Below are positions 1 to 10,570 of a DNA stretch of 64,000 nt, in pieces (position 1 is the first letter of the stretch; each line of letters starts with the position of its first letter). The notes beneath the pieces were generated by a model. It had not been told where the DNA came from, ran no database searches, and worked only from the letters and a program-made list of their open reading frames with translations. Both the position numbers and the translations under genes were made by a program. The stretch is from Jacaranda mimosifolia. Lineage: Eukaryota > Streptophyta > Magnoliopsida > Lamiales > Bignoniaceae. The stretch spans positions 8,335,001-8,399,000 of the forward strand of contig CM032126.1 in the NCBI GenBank assembly GCA_018894105.1. Reading direction: 5' to 3'.

Positions 1-450
1 TCTACATTTGGTCTCGCAATAAGTTATGTGATCCCAGAGACCTCTTAGATTCTCGTGTGAGATACATTAATTCATGTCATGGTCGGGGTTGACCATGACC
101 ATCCTCTAGGCTACTAATGTCTTTAGTTTAAGAGACTCATCGATGTCATGGAAGAAACTTCAACTTGATTGACAGGGGGTTGCCTATTGGCGGCCTCTAG
201 GGCATTATTTTTCTTATAAGACTACTTACTTGTCAACATTGTTAGGAACAATCAAATATAGAACTTGTAAATTAAGCATTTATGTATGGAGAATCAGAGT
301 TCCTTTCACTAATATTATGTGGATGCAAATATCTATCCCTCGGGAGCGAATTCTAGTGTGATGCCAATGGTCACAGGCATTAAGAGAAACATTATAACCT
401 AAAGCAACTAACTATTTGAAAAAAGAAAACTATTACTTTTTAAGGAAGAT

Positions 451-3310
451 TTAAACATAAAATTTCTTCAAATTTGCCACATTACAATTTCTCAGCAAGC
501 TTTGACCATCTAAGGGTGGTCATATATAAGCTTTTGCATTCCTGATCTCCTCAATCATGTAAGGGTCTTCTCATTTGATGTCTGGAGTCTCTCATTCTCA
601 GTTGTCTAGCCTCTTTAGGACATTTGGGCAAACTATCTTCCTTGAGATATCTTACAATGTGATCCATCCAAGTGAAACGCTCTTAATCATGTCCATTATC
701 TCTGCGAAGGGTTATTCAATGATCTCCCCAGCTTTTGTTTTTGTTCATCAAACACTAGGAAGGTGACCTTTCTACTTCTTATGGCAGTTAATGTGCCAGC
801 CAACTTGGCCGATTTTTCCGCATTTGGGTTGTCTTCTCATGAAGCTTGCTCAAGGTGAAGTCCTCGAACTTAATTCTCAATTTCTCTATTTTTATCAGGT
901 ATTTCATCATGGAGTCTTCCTTGGCTCAAATGCTCCTACAACCTACTAAACTACTAGCTTAGAGATTGTGTAAGCCTAACGTTTTCGAGCCCTAGCTGCA
1001 AGAGCTTACTCCATTCCTGCTATCAACATTTTATACTCTACTTCATCATTCTAGGTGGAAATTTGTTCTTACTATGTACTCCAACTTTTCTTTGTCAAGG
1101 TCTCCAAAATGATGCCCGCTCTATTATCAATATAGGTGGATAAGTTATCAGTCAAAGTTCATGTGGGTATGAAACTGCAACCTTCATCAACTATTCTTTC
1201 TAATAGAAACTCTGCCAGGATTTGTGCCTTAATGGCTAGTCGAGGATGGAACTCTAGTCTATACTAATTTAACTCAACTGACCATCTCACCATGTGGCCG
1301 TAGGCATCCAAACTACTGAGAATTTCCTTTAGGGGGTAATTAGTCAACATCATCATTTGATTGGCTTGGACATATGGCCATAACTTTTAAATGGCAACTA
1401 CTAAAAGTAAGGCCAGTTTCTCAATTATAGTGGATTTCAGCTCTAGCCCCCACAATAGTTTGTTGGCATAATACGTAGGCAAGTGTCCCCTTCTTTGCTC
1501 TCTAACCAACATGAAATTCGCAGCTGACTTTGTGGTTGTCAAATAAAACATTAAAGTCTCGTTATTCCTTGGTTTTCTCAACAATAAGAGATATGTCAGA
1601 TATTGCTTCAGTTGAAGAAAAATGATTTCACATTCCTCTGTCTATTCGAATTTTTGAGCTCCCCTAAGGATTTTTAAGAAAGGCAACCCTCGCTCAGCCA
1701 TCTTTGATATAAATCTATTAAGTGTTATCAGCTTTTCGGCTAGATATGTACATAGAGGGAATCTCCAAGGCTGCTTGATCTTTTTTGGATTCATCTTTAT
1801 ACCTCGTTAGGATACCGTGAAGCCCAAGAACTTTCCTCCCCAAGCAACAAAGACATATTTGGCGAGGTTGAACTTGGTCCCAAACCTCTTCAATATTTTG
1901 ACACATTCATGTGAATCTTAGAGGTGGGCCAACATGTCGTTTATATAGACCTCTGTGTTTCGCCCTATCATGCTTTGAACATGTGGTTGACCAGTCTCTG
2001 ATATGTTACCTCTATATTCTTTAGGCCGAAAAGTATCACATTGCAACAATATAGATTGTGCAGTCATGAAACTGGTCTTCTTTTGGTCCTACAGACCTAA
2101 CATTACTTGATTGTATCCTTGGTAAATGTCGAGAAAACTTAGTATCTCATGTTAAGCTATTGAATCCACCACCTTATCGATTTGTAGGTGCAGAAATGGG
2201 CCTTTTTGGACACACATTGTTTAGATCAGTGAAATTGAAGCATAATCTCCTTTTTTCATATAATTTGTTACTAGAACGACATTAGCTAACCATTCTGGAT
2301 ACTGGACCAGGCACATGTATGACATATCTATGATTATTTGATTCCTCTGTGAGCTAAAATTCCTTCCCCTTTGCTTTACTGGTTTGGTATTGTGGTCTAC
2401 ATTTAAATGATGCACATTGATTTAGAGACACATCTTGCTGATCCATCATGCTCTAGGTGAACATATTTGCATAATTGCATTACTCCTTAAGAAGTTGATT
2501 AAACTTTCTTCTATCTCAGGTCTAACATGTTTTGATCTTCATGACTTTGGATAGGTCACCTCTCAACTACCTTTAATTTTAACATTCTAACTCCTAGCTT
2601 TATGTGTTTTCCTCTTCTGATATACTTGATCTAAGTTTCCACTTTTCCCTTTCCTAGTTCTTCACACACTGACTCCTTGGTTATTTTTGCAGCTTGTTGG
2701 GATTAGCTTTTATCAAAGCATCGGCATAACATTCTTGTGCCATTCTTTAGTCTTTGATTGTCTCTTTAGGGCTTTCTAGTGTCAGAAACTTTATCTTCAT
2801 TTAGAATATTAAATTATGGCTTGGAAGAGATTTAACATTGGGCGGCACAGAATCACATTGTAGATGATGAGGGCTCTGACTACTAAAAATTTCACTATTT
2901 TAGTCACATGATGACGATAGGACCCAAAGAGAGTGAAAGCATGATTTCCCCTAATACCTCTACCATTTCCCACTAAAGCCAATGAGTGGGGTATTCTTAA
3001 ACCCTAGCTATAAGAAGACATCATGGAAGGTAATATCCACTAAGCTGCCATTGTCTACCAAAATCTTCTTCATGCAAAAGTTGGCTAAAGAAGCTGAGAT
3101 AATAAGAGTGCTATTATGCTCTTCTTGGTTTGCTTCCACATCCTCCTCGCGAAGAGATTTCAAGTTGGGCAGCACACACTTTATATATGAGGAAAGCTTG
3201 GCTTGAGGTATGTAACTGTGCCTGTTGGGTACACGAATTTTGGCATTCATTAAGTCTCCTCCTACAAGTACTTCAGATATTACTACTATGCGGTGAGAGG
3301 TTTTAAGCAC
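451..3310 (-). pseudogene. pol pseudogene (PR-RT-RH-aRH-INT) of the 1-4850 element
   Basis: Protease lies at 3310-3008, with the active-site phrase LVDNGSLVDI (D-N-G instead of D-T-G, common in this clade). The RT N-terminus is at 2415-2221. An RT core piece with VTYQRLVNHMFKA lies near 1960-2010, and an RNase H connection at 1690-1270 includes IEKLALLLVVA. A second RNase H piece lies near 1000-1240. The C-terminal end reads NVANLKKFYV followed by a stop at 451-453. The same ending (KFYV-stop) is seen in the pol genes at 6763-7089 and 50627, which fixes the end of the gene. Only about 550 bp are left for integrase, so most of it seems deleted. Stops are numerous. Confidence 0.75.
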
Positions 3311-3599
3311 ATGGCTTGGAGTCTTTTTTGTTATCTGACCAAGGTTCTATAGTGTGACACTTGTGACTAATGTGTCCTGGCCATTAGGGGTCACGAAAGT
3401 TGTTGTGCCTCCTATCCACAAACTCCTTCAAGTAACCTCTATGGATCAAGTTCTCAATTTTATTTTCCAAACGATGACATTCTTCTATTGTCTACCCCTT
3501 GCCCTAGTGGAAACGATAGTATTTTTTTGGCTTCTATCTCTTTGGACTATCGAACATCTTCTTAGGTCTTTCGACCAAGTCATTATTTTGTAACTACTA

Positions 3600-4843
3600 A
3601 TATCTCCATTCTCAAGATATTCAGAGTGTACTTGGTGAACCTAGAAGGAGACATGCGCTTGTGCTCCTCCTTTATCCTATATGTGTTGGCCTCTTTTTCC
3701 CTAGATTTTTGTTATTTTCTAGTGACATTATAATTTCTTCAATGCAGATGTATTTCTTCGCATGAATCAAGAGGTCGTCTAAGGTGGCTAGGGGCTTTCC
3801 ATGCTATAGATTCCTTAAAATGTATATTTCTCAACCCATGCTGCATGATTCTAGAGAGAAGCTACTAGTTGATAAGGGATATCTTATGGACGACCTACAT
3901 GTCATTCCTTTTGCTTTATGGTAAAGAGATAAGAGGCGGCTTTTAAGTACTTCTGATCGATGGAGAAGTTATGAAGGAATTTATTATGTTATTTGCTCAA
4001 AGCTAGTTATGGTCCTGGTGGGTAGTTGGTTGAATTAGGTGAATGCGCGTTTCATTAAGGTTATGTCAAAAATCTTGGAGTATGCAGCTTAGCGCAGATT
4101 GTAAAGCTCCATTTGTACAAGAAAATTATCTAGATGCTCCTGGGAGTCGCCTATGCCACCAAACTCAATAAGTTGGAGACCTTCAGCCCATTGGGGGGAG
4201 GGGGTTCTACTAGTATCACCAGACAAAATGGATTGTGGCCTAGAGGGACCACTCCAAATGAAGGAACTTGTCAGCACCTCATCGAGTATGCTTAGGTACA
4301 GTTGTGTGCGCATGAGCTCAGTAGCATAAATGGGTTGCCTGGAGTGTCTAGTGACAAATGAAGCTTTTTTGACTTAATGAGGCAACGTGGGAGGCACGAC
4401 CTTATGTCTCGGCTCGGCTTTCTTGAGGGTAGATGGTTTCACAATTTCTTCAAGAATATTATGGTGGATCCTATTGTATATGGTCGGCAACGTGTTATGT
4501 GACGGATTTAGCAATAGCCCAGGCAAAAACATCATCCACCAATACCAAGAGGGTTCTCAAGGGCCAGCATGAGGTGCAATAGAGGCCTATTCGAGTTCAC
4601 CAGATCCCTAACTTTATGGTCTTTGACGGCCACTTCCCCCGGAGAGGCTGTGGGTGTACTAGAGTCTTGAGCACTAGATCTCATGAGCATCCTCAGCATT
4701 TGGTGGATTAGGATGGTGCCAAAATGATGTGGCATTAGTTTCACCTCGAAGGCCTCTTTGGGATTTTGTACTGTAGAGTAAAAGTAATGGATCCCTAATC
4801 TGGGATGGTCGAGTGGTATTTGGCTCAATGGCATAAGTCTCAC
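3600..4843 (-). pseudogene. gag pseudogene of the 1-4850 element
   Basis: Gag would form the capsid of the virus-like particle. Minus-strand reading gives an N-terminal piece at 4843-4532 and, after a break, the capsid core from 4313 down. There the phrase GDSQEHLDNFLVQMELYNLR and, further on, a FNQLP motif match the Retrotrans_gag capsid domain of plant gypsy elements. Several in-frame stops and frame changes interrupt the reading. The zinc-knuckle region is not recognisable. Assignment rests on the capsid motifs and on position directly upstream of protease. Confidence 0.65.
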
Positions 4844-4915
4844 ATATAAGGTGTGAGGTTAGCGTTTCGAATCTAACGAATTTCTGATGCGTGTATGTAT
4901 AAATTAAAAAAATAT
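4805..4915 (+). repeat. tRNA-derived SINE candidate
   Basis: A Pol III A-box-like stretch (TGGCTCAATGG, 4821-4831) is followed 43 bp later by a B-box-like stretch (GTTTCGAATCT, about 4864-4874). Between them, TCACA and TGTGA can pair around a 7-nt loop like an anticodon arm. The sequence then runs into an A-rich tail (about 4900-4912). Internal Pol III boxes plus a short tail fit a plant SINE or a decayed tRNA-like copy. The ends are not clear and no target duplication was found. Confidence 0.45.
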
Positions 4916-4916
4916 A

Positions 4917-5778
4917 GGATGTGTTTGCTTAGAGAAATTGCTCAAATGAAAAGAGTGATTACGGTTGTGCTTGCTTGTGGGAAAAAAATTCCTACAAGCC
5001 AGCTTCATAGGTTGATTTTCTCAAAGAGATGTGTTTGGTTGTATACCTATTAAGTTTTTCTCCCAAACACATTCCAAAGAATTCCTTTCAAAAGTGGCCA
5101 CCCACACCCTCCCTCCCCATCACCCTCCATCGGTTCTCTTTTTGACTTCACTCCTCAATATGTCATTTCACTCTTTGAAGTATTCTCTCAATTTTATTTC
5201 AACTTTCTCAAAAAGATTCTTTGAGAATGAGATTTTCTCATAGATGAATCTTTTAATATATATATATATATAATTTAGTAAATATATAATTAATTCATAA
5301 TATATAATTATATTTACACATAATTAAAATTATATTTTCGTAAAATTATTTTCATAACATAATTATTTATACATATTTTTTAATATTTATATAAAACTTT
5401 TTAAGTTTAATTAATTAAATTATTTCATGAATTCTTTGTTATATTTTAGTATTTATTACAAGATATTCTAAAGTATATTTTATTAATTTTACTTTATTAT
5501 GATAAAACCTATATATATATTACATATTTATTACATACAAAATATTTTAACTCATACTTCACAACAAATCACCATCTCACAAGTTTTTCTTAAAAAAAAT
5601 TCACAACCAAACAACATCTCATAACTTTCACCTTTCACATGAAACCCCAATTATTACACTTTTACTTCACAACCAATCACACTCTCATAAATAAATTTTC
5701 TACCTCGTAAACAAAAAAAAATCACTTTTATCTCTCATGAATGGAAAATAGAAAATGGTGACACAAGCAATCACAACC
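4917..5778. mobile_element. AT-rich non-autonomous DNA element with imperfect terminal inverted repeats
   Basis: The left end reads GGATGTGTTTGCTT and the reverse complement of the right end reads GGTTGTGATTGCTT, 12 of 14 identical. Both ends are flanked by TA, which could be a mariner/Stowaway-type target duplication. The interior is very AT-rich, has a long run of TA-rich sequence at about 5255-5530, and has no coding capacity. The superfamily is not certain, because a longer duplication cannot be seen. Confidence 0.4.
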
Positions 5779-6069
5779 TAAATGTTCCCCCTTTGGCCAA
5801 CTATGGGGTTATAATTATAGAATTAGGTTTTAGACCCAAGTCTTTGTTCCCAATATTGGGCATTATTCTCATGTGTAAGGATTCATTATTGTAATGTGTG
5901 CTTCATCAATAACAAATTTATCAATATATTTTTCATCATATTTTTTTTCATATCAATATACATGTATGTAATACATGTACTAAATATCTTAATAAGGGCA
6001 ACATCATCATTTTGCTTATATTGTATGGAAAAACAAGAATATTTTTAACTATTGACCTAGCAAAATGTT

Positions 6070-6218
6070 AGAGGCCGTTTGTTTATGTTTTTACTATTTA
6101 TTTTTATTTTCAATGCAAAATAAAAATAGAAAATTATCAACTTCTAACTATTTTCACTTAGAATATTCATTATTTTCATTTTCAAATTTTTTTAAATCTT
6201 CCTTATCATCATACTACT
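6070..6218. mobile_element. MITE, left part (split by the 20-kb retrotransposon)
   Basis: This piece continues at 26575-26835. With the retrotransposon and one CTACT copy removed, the two parts form a roughly 410-bp element. That element is homologous, in inverse orientation, to 33393-33823 inside an intron of the VWA gene. Shared stretches include ATCAACTTCTA and ATTCATTATTTTCATTTTC here and the TTTGGATATGTTTT end on the right part. There is no coding capacity. Confidence 0.65.
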
Positions 6219-6678
6219 TGATGCCAAAAATAATCTGCAAGAGCACCAATTAACAAAAACAAGAACCAAATTCTATTTTCTGATCTCTCTCTGAATGAAT
6301 GCCGCCATTTTTTACGAAGTTGTTTCTATGATTGAACATCCCACTACTTGGGCTCATAATTGCCCACTAAACCACTAACTACTTTGTTACATATGAGCCA
6401 ATTAAAAGTAGACACGTGTGATCCCATGCTCCTCTGTTCTCGCAAGTGTCAAATCGCTGGAACCAAGCTAAATCTGAATACAGCTTGGCTCAAGTAGGGA
6501 CCCCTGTCGCTTTAGCTCGGCCAATGTATTCTGGATTGCCCTGAAACGTCAGCTTAATCAGTTAATTTAGCTCGATCGATGGCTCAGCTCGGCTAGGATA
6601 ATGCCTTCTATTAGAGCCCAATTCTAATCATGGTGGCCCCAATGTGTGCCTTTGACTTGGGCTATTACATCTATATCA
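6219..6678 (-). repeat. 3' LTR of element 1
   Basis: 460 bp, beginning TGATGCCAAAAATAAT and ending CTATATCA on the plus strand. It is homologous to 26092-26574 apart from about 24 bp present only in the right copy and scattered substitutions. It is flanked on the left by target duplication CTACT and on the right by the polypurine tract. Confidence 0.95.
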
Positions 6679-6695
6679 CCTCTCCCCCCGCAATT
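6679..6695 (-). promoter_or_regulatory. Polypurine tract of element 1
   Basis: On the minus strand the sequence TTGCGGGGGGAGAGG directly precedes the 3' LTR. This is the expected place and composition of the primer for plus-strand cDNA synthesis. Confidence 0.8.
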
Positions 6696-6762
6696 TAGTT
6701 CAAAAAGTTCGAACTATAACCAAGTCCAAGTTAAAGGTAAATTAAGCTTGCTACTTTAAGCG

Positions 6763-7089
6763 ATGAACAAAAATAAAGTTGAAAGGCAATTGGACCTTGA
6801 AAGAATCGATGAGCTTCGACAACAGGCATACTCAAAAATACAAACATATAGGTCGACCTTGGTCACGCATTACAACAAGGGCATTCGACCAAGAAGTTTT
6901 CAATTTGGAGTCCTCGTTCTTAAGAAAGTGGAAGTCTCAAAAAATATTGGAAAACTCGACCCAAAATGGGAAGGTCACTATTCAATAGTCAAAGTGGCAA
7001 AGCACAACTCTTACCTACTAGTAAATATAGATGGGAACGAGCTTCCTCGACCATGGAGTGCTGCAAACTTGAGAAAATTCTATGTATAA
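6763..7089 (+). pseudogene. Integrase C-terminal fragment (gypsy pol 3' end)
   Basis: This 108-residue open frame ends with the gypsy integrase C-terminal region. The phrases LDLERIDELRQQAYSKI, GKLDPKWEGHYSIVK and LPRPWSAANLRKFYV before the stop match the end of Tat pol proteins. The same final residues occur at 451 and 50627. The catalytic core is absent: the frame begins close to the polypurine tract of element 1, so this is a 5'-truncated pol. The first Met is probably just an internal residue. It lies antiparallel to the surrounding element's own pol. Confidence 0.8.
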
Positions 7090-7099
7090 AAGACTTAGC

Positions 7100-7900
7100 C
7101 TCAACTTAACTCTTTTATAACGCGTGAGATCAAGTCTTCTCAAAAAATGCGCTTTTATATATTAGTTTCAAACCAATAAAATCGATTCATATTCAATTCG
7201 TTCCTTACTTTCAAGAACAATCATGGCTCCTAGCCTGATCATTACATAGACGATGAAATCGCTTAAAATCAGCCCATTGGTTGACTATAAAGTTGGTTTC
7301 AAACCAACCAAGAGATGCGTACACATCGACTAAACGATTCCATAATAACTTGGTTTCAAACCAATGAAGTAGATTGAAGTTCGACCACAGCTTCTAGCCT
7401 AATCATCCCATAAATAATGAAGTTGTTTGACATCGACCTGGTAGTTGACTATGAATCTAGTTTCAAACCAAGTGACAGTTATTTAAATAATTCACTCGAA
7501 CGATCCTGCAAAAGATCGATCTCAAAACGACTAATGCATTGAATAAAATTAATTTACTTGCTTAATTAAAAATCAACCTCGAAGTTCACCATTACCTTAG
7601 TTTCGAACCAACTAATTATTATGTGTATATTGACTTGAAATCTCAAATGGATCAACTCGTCAGATAAGATAAATTTATTTATTTATTTGTCTATTTAAAG
7701 TCGACTTTGTAGTTGACCATTATCTTATTTCCAAACTAATCAGCAGATATATGCATATTACTTTTGTTGTTTTATAATAAATTTAGCTTCAGGCTCATTG
7801 AATGAAAATATGCACCACTTAACGATCTTGAGGCTTGGCTAAACTTTAGACAAAGCAACATAAAGGCAAGACAACAATGTACGACCAAAAACATTGATAT
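7100..7900. repeat. Degenerate tandem repeats around TTGGTTTCAAACCAA
   Basis: At least six variants of the palindrome-like word (T)TGGTTTCAAACCAA recur at uneven spacings of roughly 60-160 bp, for example near 7165, 7293, 7350, 7459 and 7600. They are embedded in related sequence with GATCGA and GACC words. Repeat blocks occupy the same position, between pol stop and antisense gene, in elements 1 and 2. There is no coding capacity. Confidence 0.55.
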
Positions 7901-7959
7901 TGTAGAAAAATGAAACATCCAAGCTATACAAAACATTCAAAATATTTTGATCAGATCAA

Positions 7960-9785
7960 AGAAGATAAAACTTGTAAGCAAAAAAATTACAGCAGCCCAA
8001 CTCGAGCCCGCACATTCTTCCCCAGCACCTTGAGTAACACCTACTGCAACATCATCCACAACGCAGTCGACCTCATCAATAAAGTCCATAGGCATGACCA
8101 TCGGCGAACCGTCAACTTCTTGATCTACCTTAGGACAAGGAGCTCCCGTAGGTTGGAAAAGGTCCGCCTCCTTGATCAGGAATGTAGGGACAATGACTAG
8201 TAACTAGACAACAGCATCGACTTTTCCTCTTTGAGGTCAAGGGTGAAGTCACCTATGAACTCAAACTCCTTACCCACCTCTACTACTTTCAATTGCATTG
8301 GGACTCTACCTTAGCAGCTAGTGCAGTCTCATCGTAGTCTTCGAGCTGGTTATTCTGCAGCACATTAAGTCAGGCATTGTCCTCTGCCCAGAATTGATGG
8401 CCCAAAAACTCCAACTGCTTAACAGTCTTCTGGAAGGCCTCTTTCGCATTGTTAAACGTGAAGACGACACTAGCCTCTGCGAAAGCTGGGTTCAATAGAA
8501 ATTATTGCATTGCTTTATTACGTATTCATCTCGAGCATACAAAAAGGTGCTATTACACCCCAAGGCTTAACCAGAGAGCGAAGCGTCCTCCACATCTAAT
8601 CTTTCCTTCTTCAACAAGTCTTCCAAGCAGCTTCTCTCTGTTACTGCAGCTATCAACTCTTCATCCTTCTCCTCGACCTGTTTCTCTAGCTCCTAGATCC
8701 TTGATTCCAGGGACTCGACCTAAGTCTTGGAGAGTTCAGACTAATCCTTGTAGAGCACATCGCGGTCGGCCAAAGGAGCTCAACTAGACGATAAAAGTTG
8801 TAGCCCCACCGCTCGACCTGTAATAAAAAATAAACAACAACAACAACAACAACAACAAATAAAAATAAATAAAGAGAGAAAAAAAAAAGATGCATCTATC
8901 AGGAGCTAAAAGCTACTCGACCATAAACTTACCCTGTTGGCATGGTAGGCAAATGCCTTTAAGATGTCGTGCCACTCGAGCTCTAGCATCTTCTTATGGT
9001 CCAAGAGGAAAAGACCAATAGTAAGAACTTTCAAAGAGGTCACCCCTATAGGCCCCGTGCCCAGCATCATCACTATATTCGCGATCCCCACGTCAAGTTC
9101 GAACCATGGCTCTAAAAAAATTGGTAATGAAAATAGCTTCTCATCAGTCTTCGACCCAAGGGGAAAGCAACTGCCGGTTTCCCTTTCCCCTTCTCAGCAG
9201 CATTTCTCTTAAGAGGAGCTGGTCGATTATTGGTGGTAATTCTTTTTGGTTGAGACACTGGACTGGCAACATCGACCATAATTGGTTGCGTAGGATGAGG
9301 TGGGGTCGAAGACGCATGCTGTGAAAGAGCCCTCTGGGTATGGCCTCTCATTGGGTAACCGACTCTTGATGCTCCTATATCTTTTGTTGACAAGCCATAG
9401 CTTGTTGTCCAGTACGATTCATAATTTTTACTCGATCTGAGAAAAACCACAAACACAAACATAATATGCCGATCAGAAACTATAAAATTAACAACAAAAA
9501 TAATACAACAAAAGGAGGTTTAATAGTCGAGCATTAGCTGGGATATTCAATCGAGTAGGCAACAAGCTAGATAACATTAGATTCCTTTCCACAATATATC
9601 CTGACGCCTCCATCTCTCTAAACTCAACCAAATCTCGGATACAGGTGTTGTTCTAATTAGGGTTTTCATTCTCAGGCATCTCGACCTAACCCCTCAATCA
9701 CCCCATCGAAATATTGAAATCAACCTCACTAGGGGCATAGACGAAGAAGTATCTCTACTTCCAAGACTGAGATGAAAGTTATAGT
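7960..9785 (-). pseudogene. Antisense gene remnant of the inverted fragment
   Basis: Read on the minus strand, this is homologous to the plus-strand gene of element 2 (about 47400-49917). Exon 1 remnant (9785 to about 9510) includes DLVEF, MEASGYIVERN and PTRLNIPANARLL, matching DLVEF, VEASVFIEERS and PTQLNLPADDRL there. An intron follows, with an acceptor before ATCGAGTAAAAATTATG near 9438. Next come a basic linker ending KGKGKP and the block SLKVLTIGLFLLDHKKMLELEWHD, then AYHANR before a splice donor near 8937. The C-terminal part (8800-7960) is coiled-coil-like and acidic but broken. Several stops interrupt it. The function of this family is unknown. Confidence 0.6.
8829..8862. repeat. (CAA)n microsatellite
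   Basis: About ten CAA triplets in a row, within the putative intron or 3' part of the antisense remnant. Confidence 0.8.
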
Positions 9786-9799
9786 AGAGGCTAACATTT

Positions 9800-10095
9800 C
9801 TGCTAGATGAAGGTCGCCATATGAAGTTGCGCAACTCTTTATTTTAATTCCTATTCTTGCCGAGATGAAATTCTGCGACGAACGAGGATTGGCTGAGCTA
9901 ACATCATGGCTAAGGTGGGTGATTACAATCGAGGTGAGTGCTTCTGTTGAGATGAGGGTTGTCGTATGAAGTTGCACAAGTCTTGATTTTAATTCCTATT
10001 CTTGCCGAGATAAAACTCTACGATGGACAATATTTGGCCGAGTTCATCATCCTGGCAGAGCTGAAAAACTATCACTGGCTAGCTCGTCAGCCAAA
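9800..10095. repeat. Tandem duplication, unit about 145 bp
   Basis: Two diverged copies share ATGAAGTTGC (9821 and 9966) and TTTTAATTCCTATTCTTGCC. They lie between the two head-to-head antisense genes, upstream of the TATA box at 10327. Confidence 0.75.
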
Positions 10096-10324
10096 ATGTC
10101 ATGCCATTCTGTGGCCGAGCTAATGGGTGCCCTATTTCCTTCTAATAATTCAAATCAGCTCGTTTCCCAAGATCTAGAGAAAAGCATTTACTTTCCCTTT
10201 TTTTAAGGCCATCAATCACATTAAATGTCATTAATCACATTAAGTGCCCTTCTCATCTATTCCGCCATGTGTACGGCTCATTTTGAATCCAAGCTTGGAA
10301 GACTTTTGGCCTTGTCTTCCCTAT

Positions 10325-10334
10325 CCCTATAAAT
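10325..10334 (+). promoter_or_regulatory. TATA box of the antisense gene in element 1
   Basis: The sequence CCCTATAAATATC lies about 240 bp upstream of the likely start codon at 10571. A pyrimidine-rich leader follows, typical of plant promoters. It drives the plus strand, opposite to the retrotransposon. A matching TATAAATA lies at 47214 in element 2. Confidence 0.6.
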
Positions 10335-10570
10335 ATCTTGCTCCCTCAATTTTCTTTTCAAATTTGCTCTATCTCTTTTCCCCTAAATTTTCTTCTTCCA
10401 CACTTTCCCCATCGTACACCCGCAGCATCAGTCGTGAGTGCTCTTCGCCTACTTCAAGATAAATCCAGGTTTTTACAAACTCCTTTCCTTTTCGCTTTGA
10501 TTTTCTGTATTTCATTTCACTCAATTATCTACTTTCTGGCCAATTTTCTTCCTCCTACTTTTTCTTTTTC

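Larger units (their letters stand above)
1..4850 (-). mobile_element. Decayed Ty3/gypsy (Tat-type) retrotransposon, 3' side cut by window start
   Basis: On the minus strand the order is gag (about 4843-3600), protease (3310-3008), reverse transcriptase (about 2450-1700), RNase H (about 1690-1270), a second RNase H (about 1240-1000) and integrase C-terminus (to 451). The order PR-RT-RH-INT is Ty3/gypsy, and the extra RNase H with the motif NDEVEYKMLIAGM is the hallmark of the Tat clade. Every domain has stops and frameshifts, so this is an old copy. No LTR was found. The 3' part would lie left of the window, and positions 1-450 are non-coding sequence downstream of pol. The 5' LTR and PBS to the right are missing or were replaced by the SINE-like and TIR elements. 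Confidence 0.8.
6690..9785 (+). mobile_element. Inverted, LTR-less fragment of a second Tat-type element inside element 1
   Basis: This stretch runs opposite to its host. In plus orientation it holds the C-terminal end of an integrase (6763-7089), a repeat-rich spacer (7090-7900), and then a minus-strand antisense gene (9785 to about 7960), cut off in its first exon. Its protein is closer to that of element 2 than to the host's own antisense gene. Both the fragment and element 2 are rich in TCGA words, while the host is rich in GAGCT words. No LTR, PBS or target duplication is seen at its ends. Capture by template switching or an inversion/insertion is inferred. Junctions are uncertain by about 50 bp (left) and 15 bp (right). 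Confidence 0.65.

Noticed and set aside
4805..4880. A functional tRNA gene
   Set aside because: A/B boxes and one hairpin are present, but the acceptor stem and a canonical T arm do not form, so a SINE-like relic is more likely.
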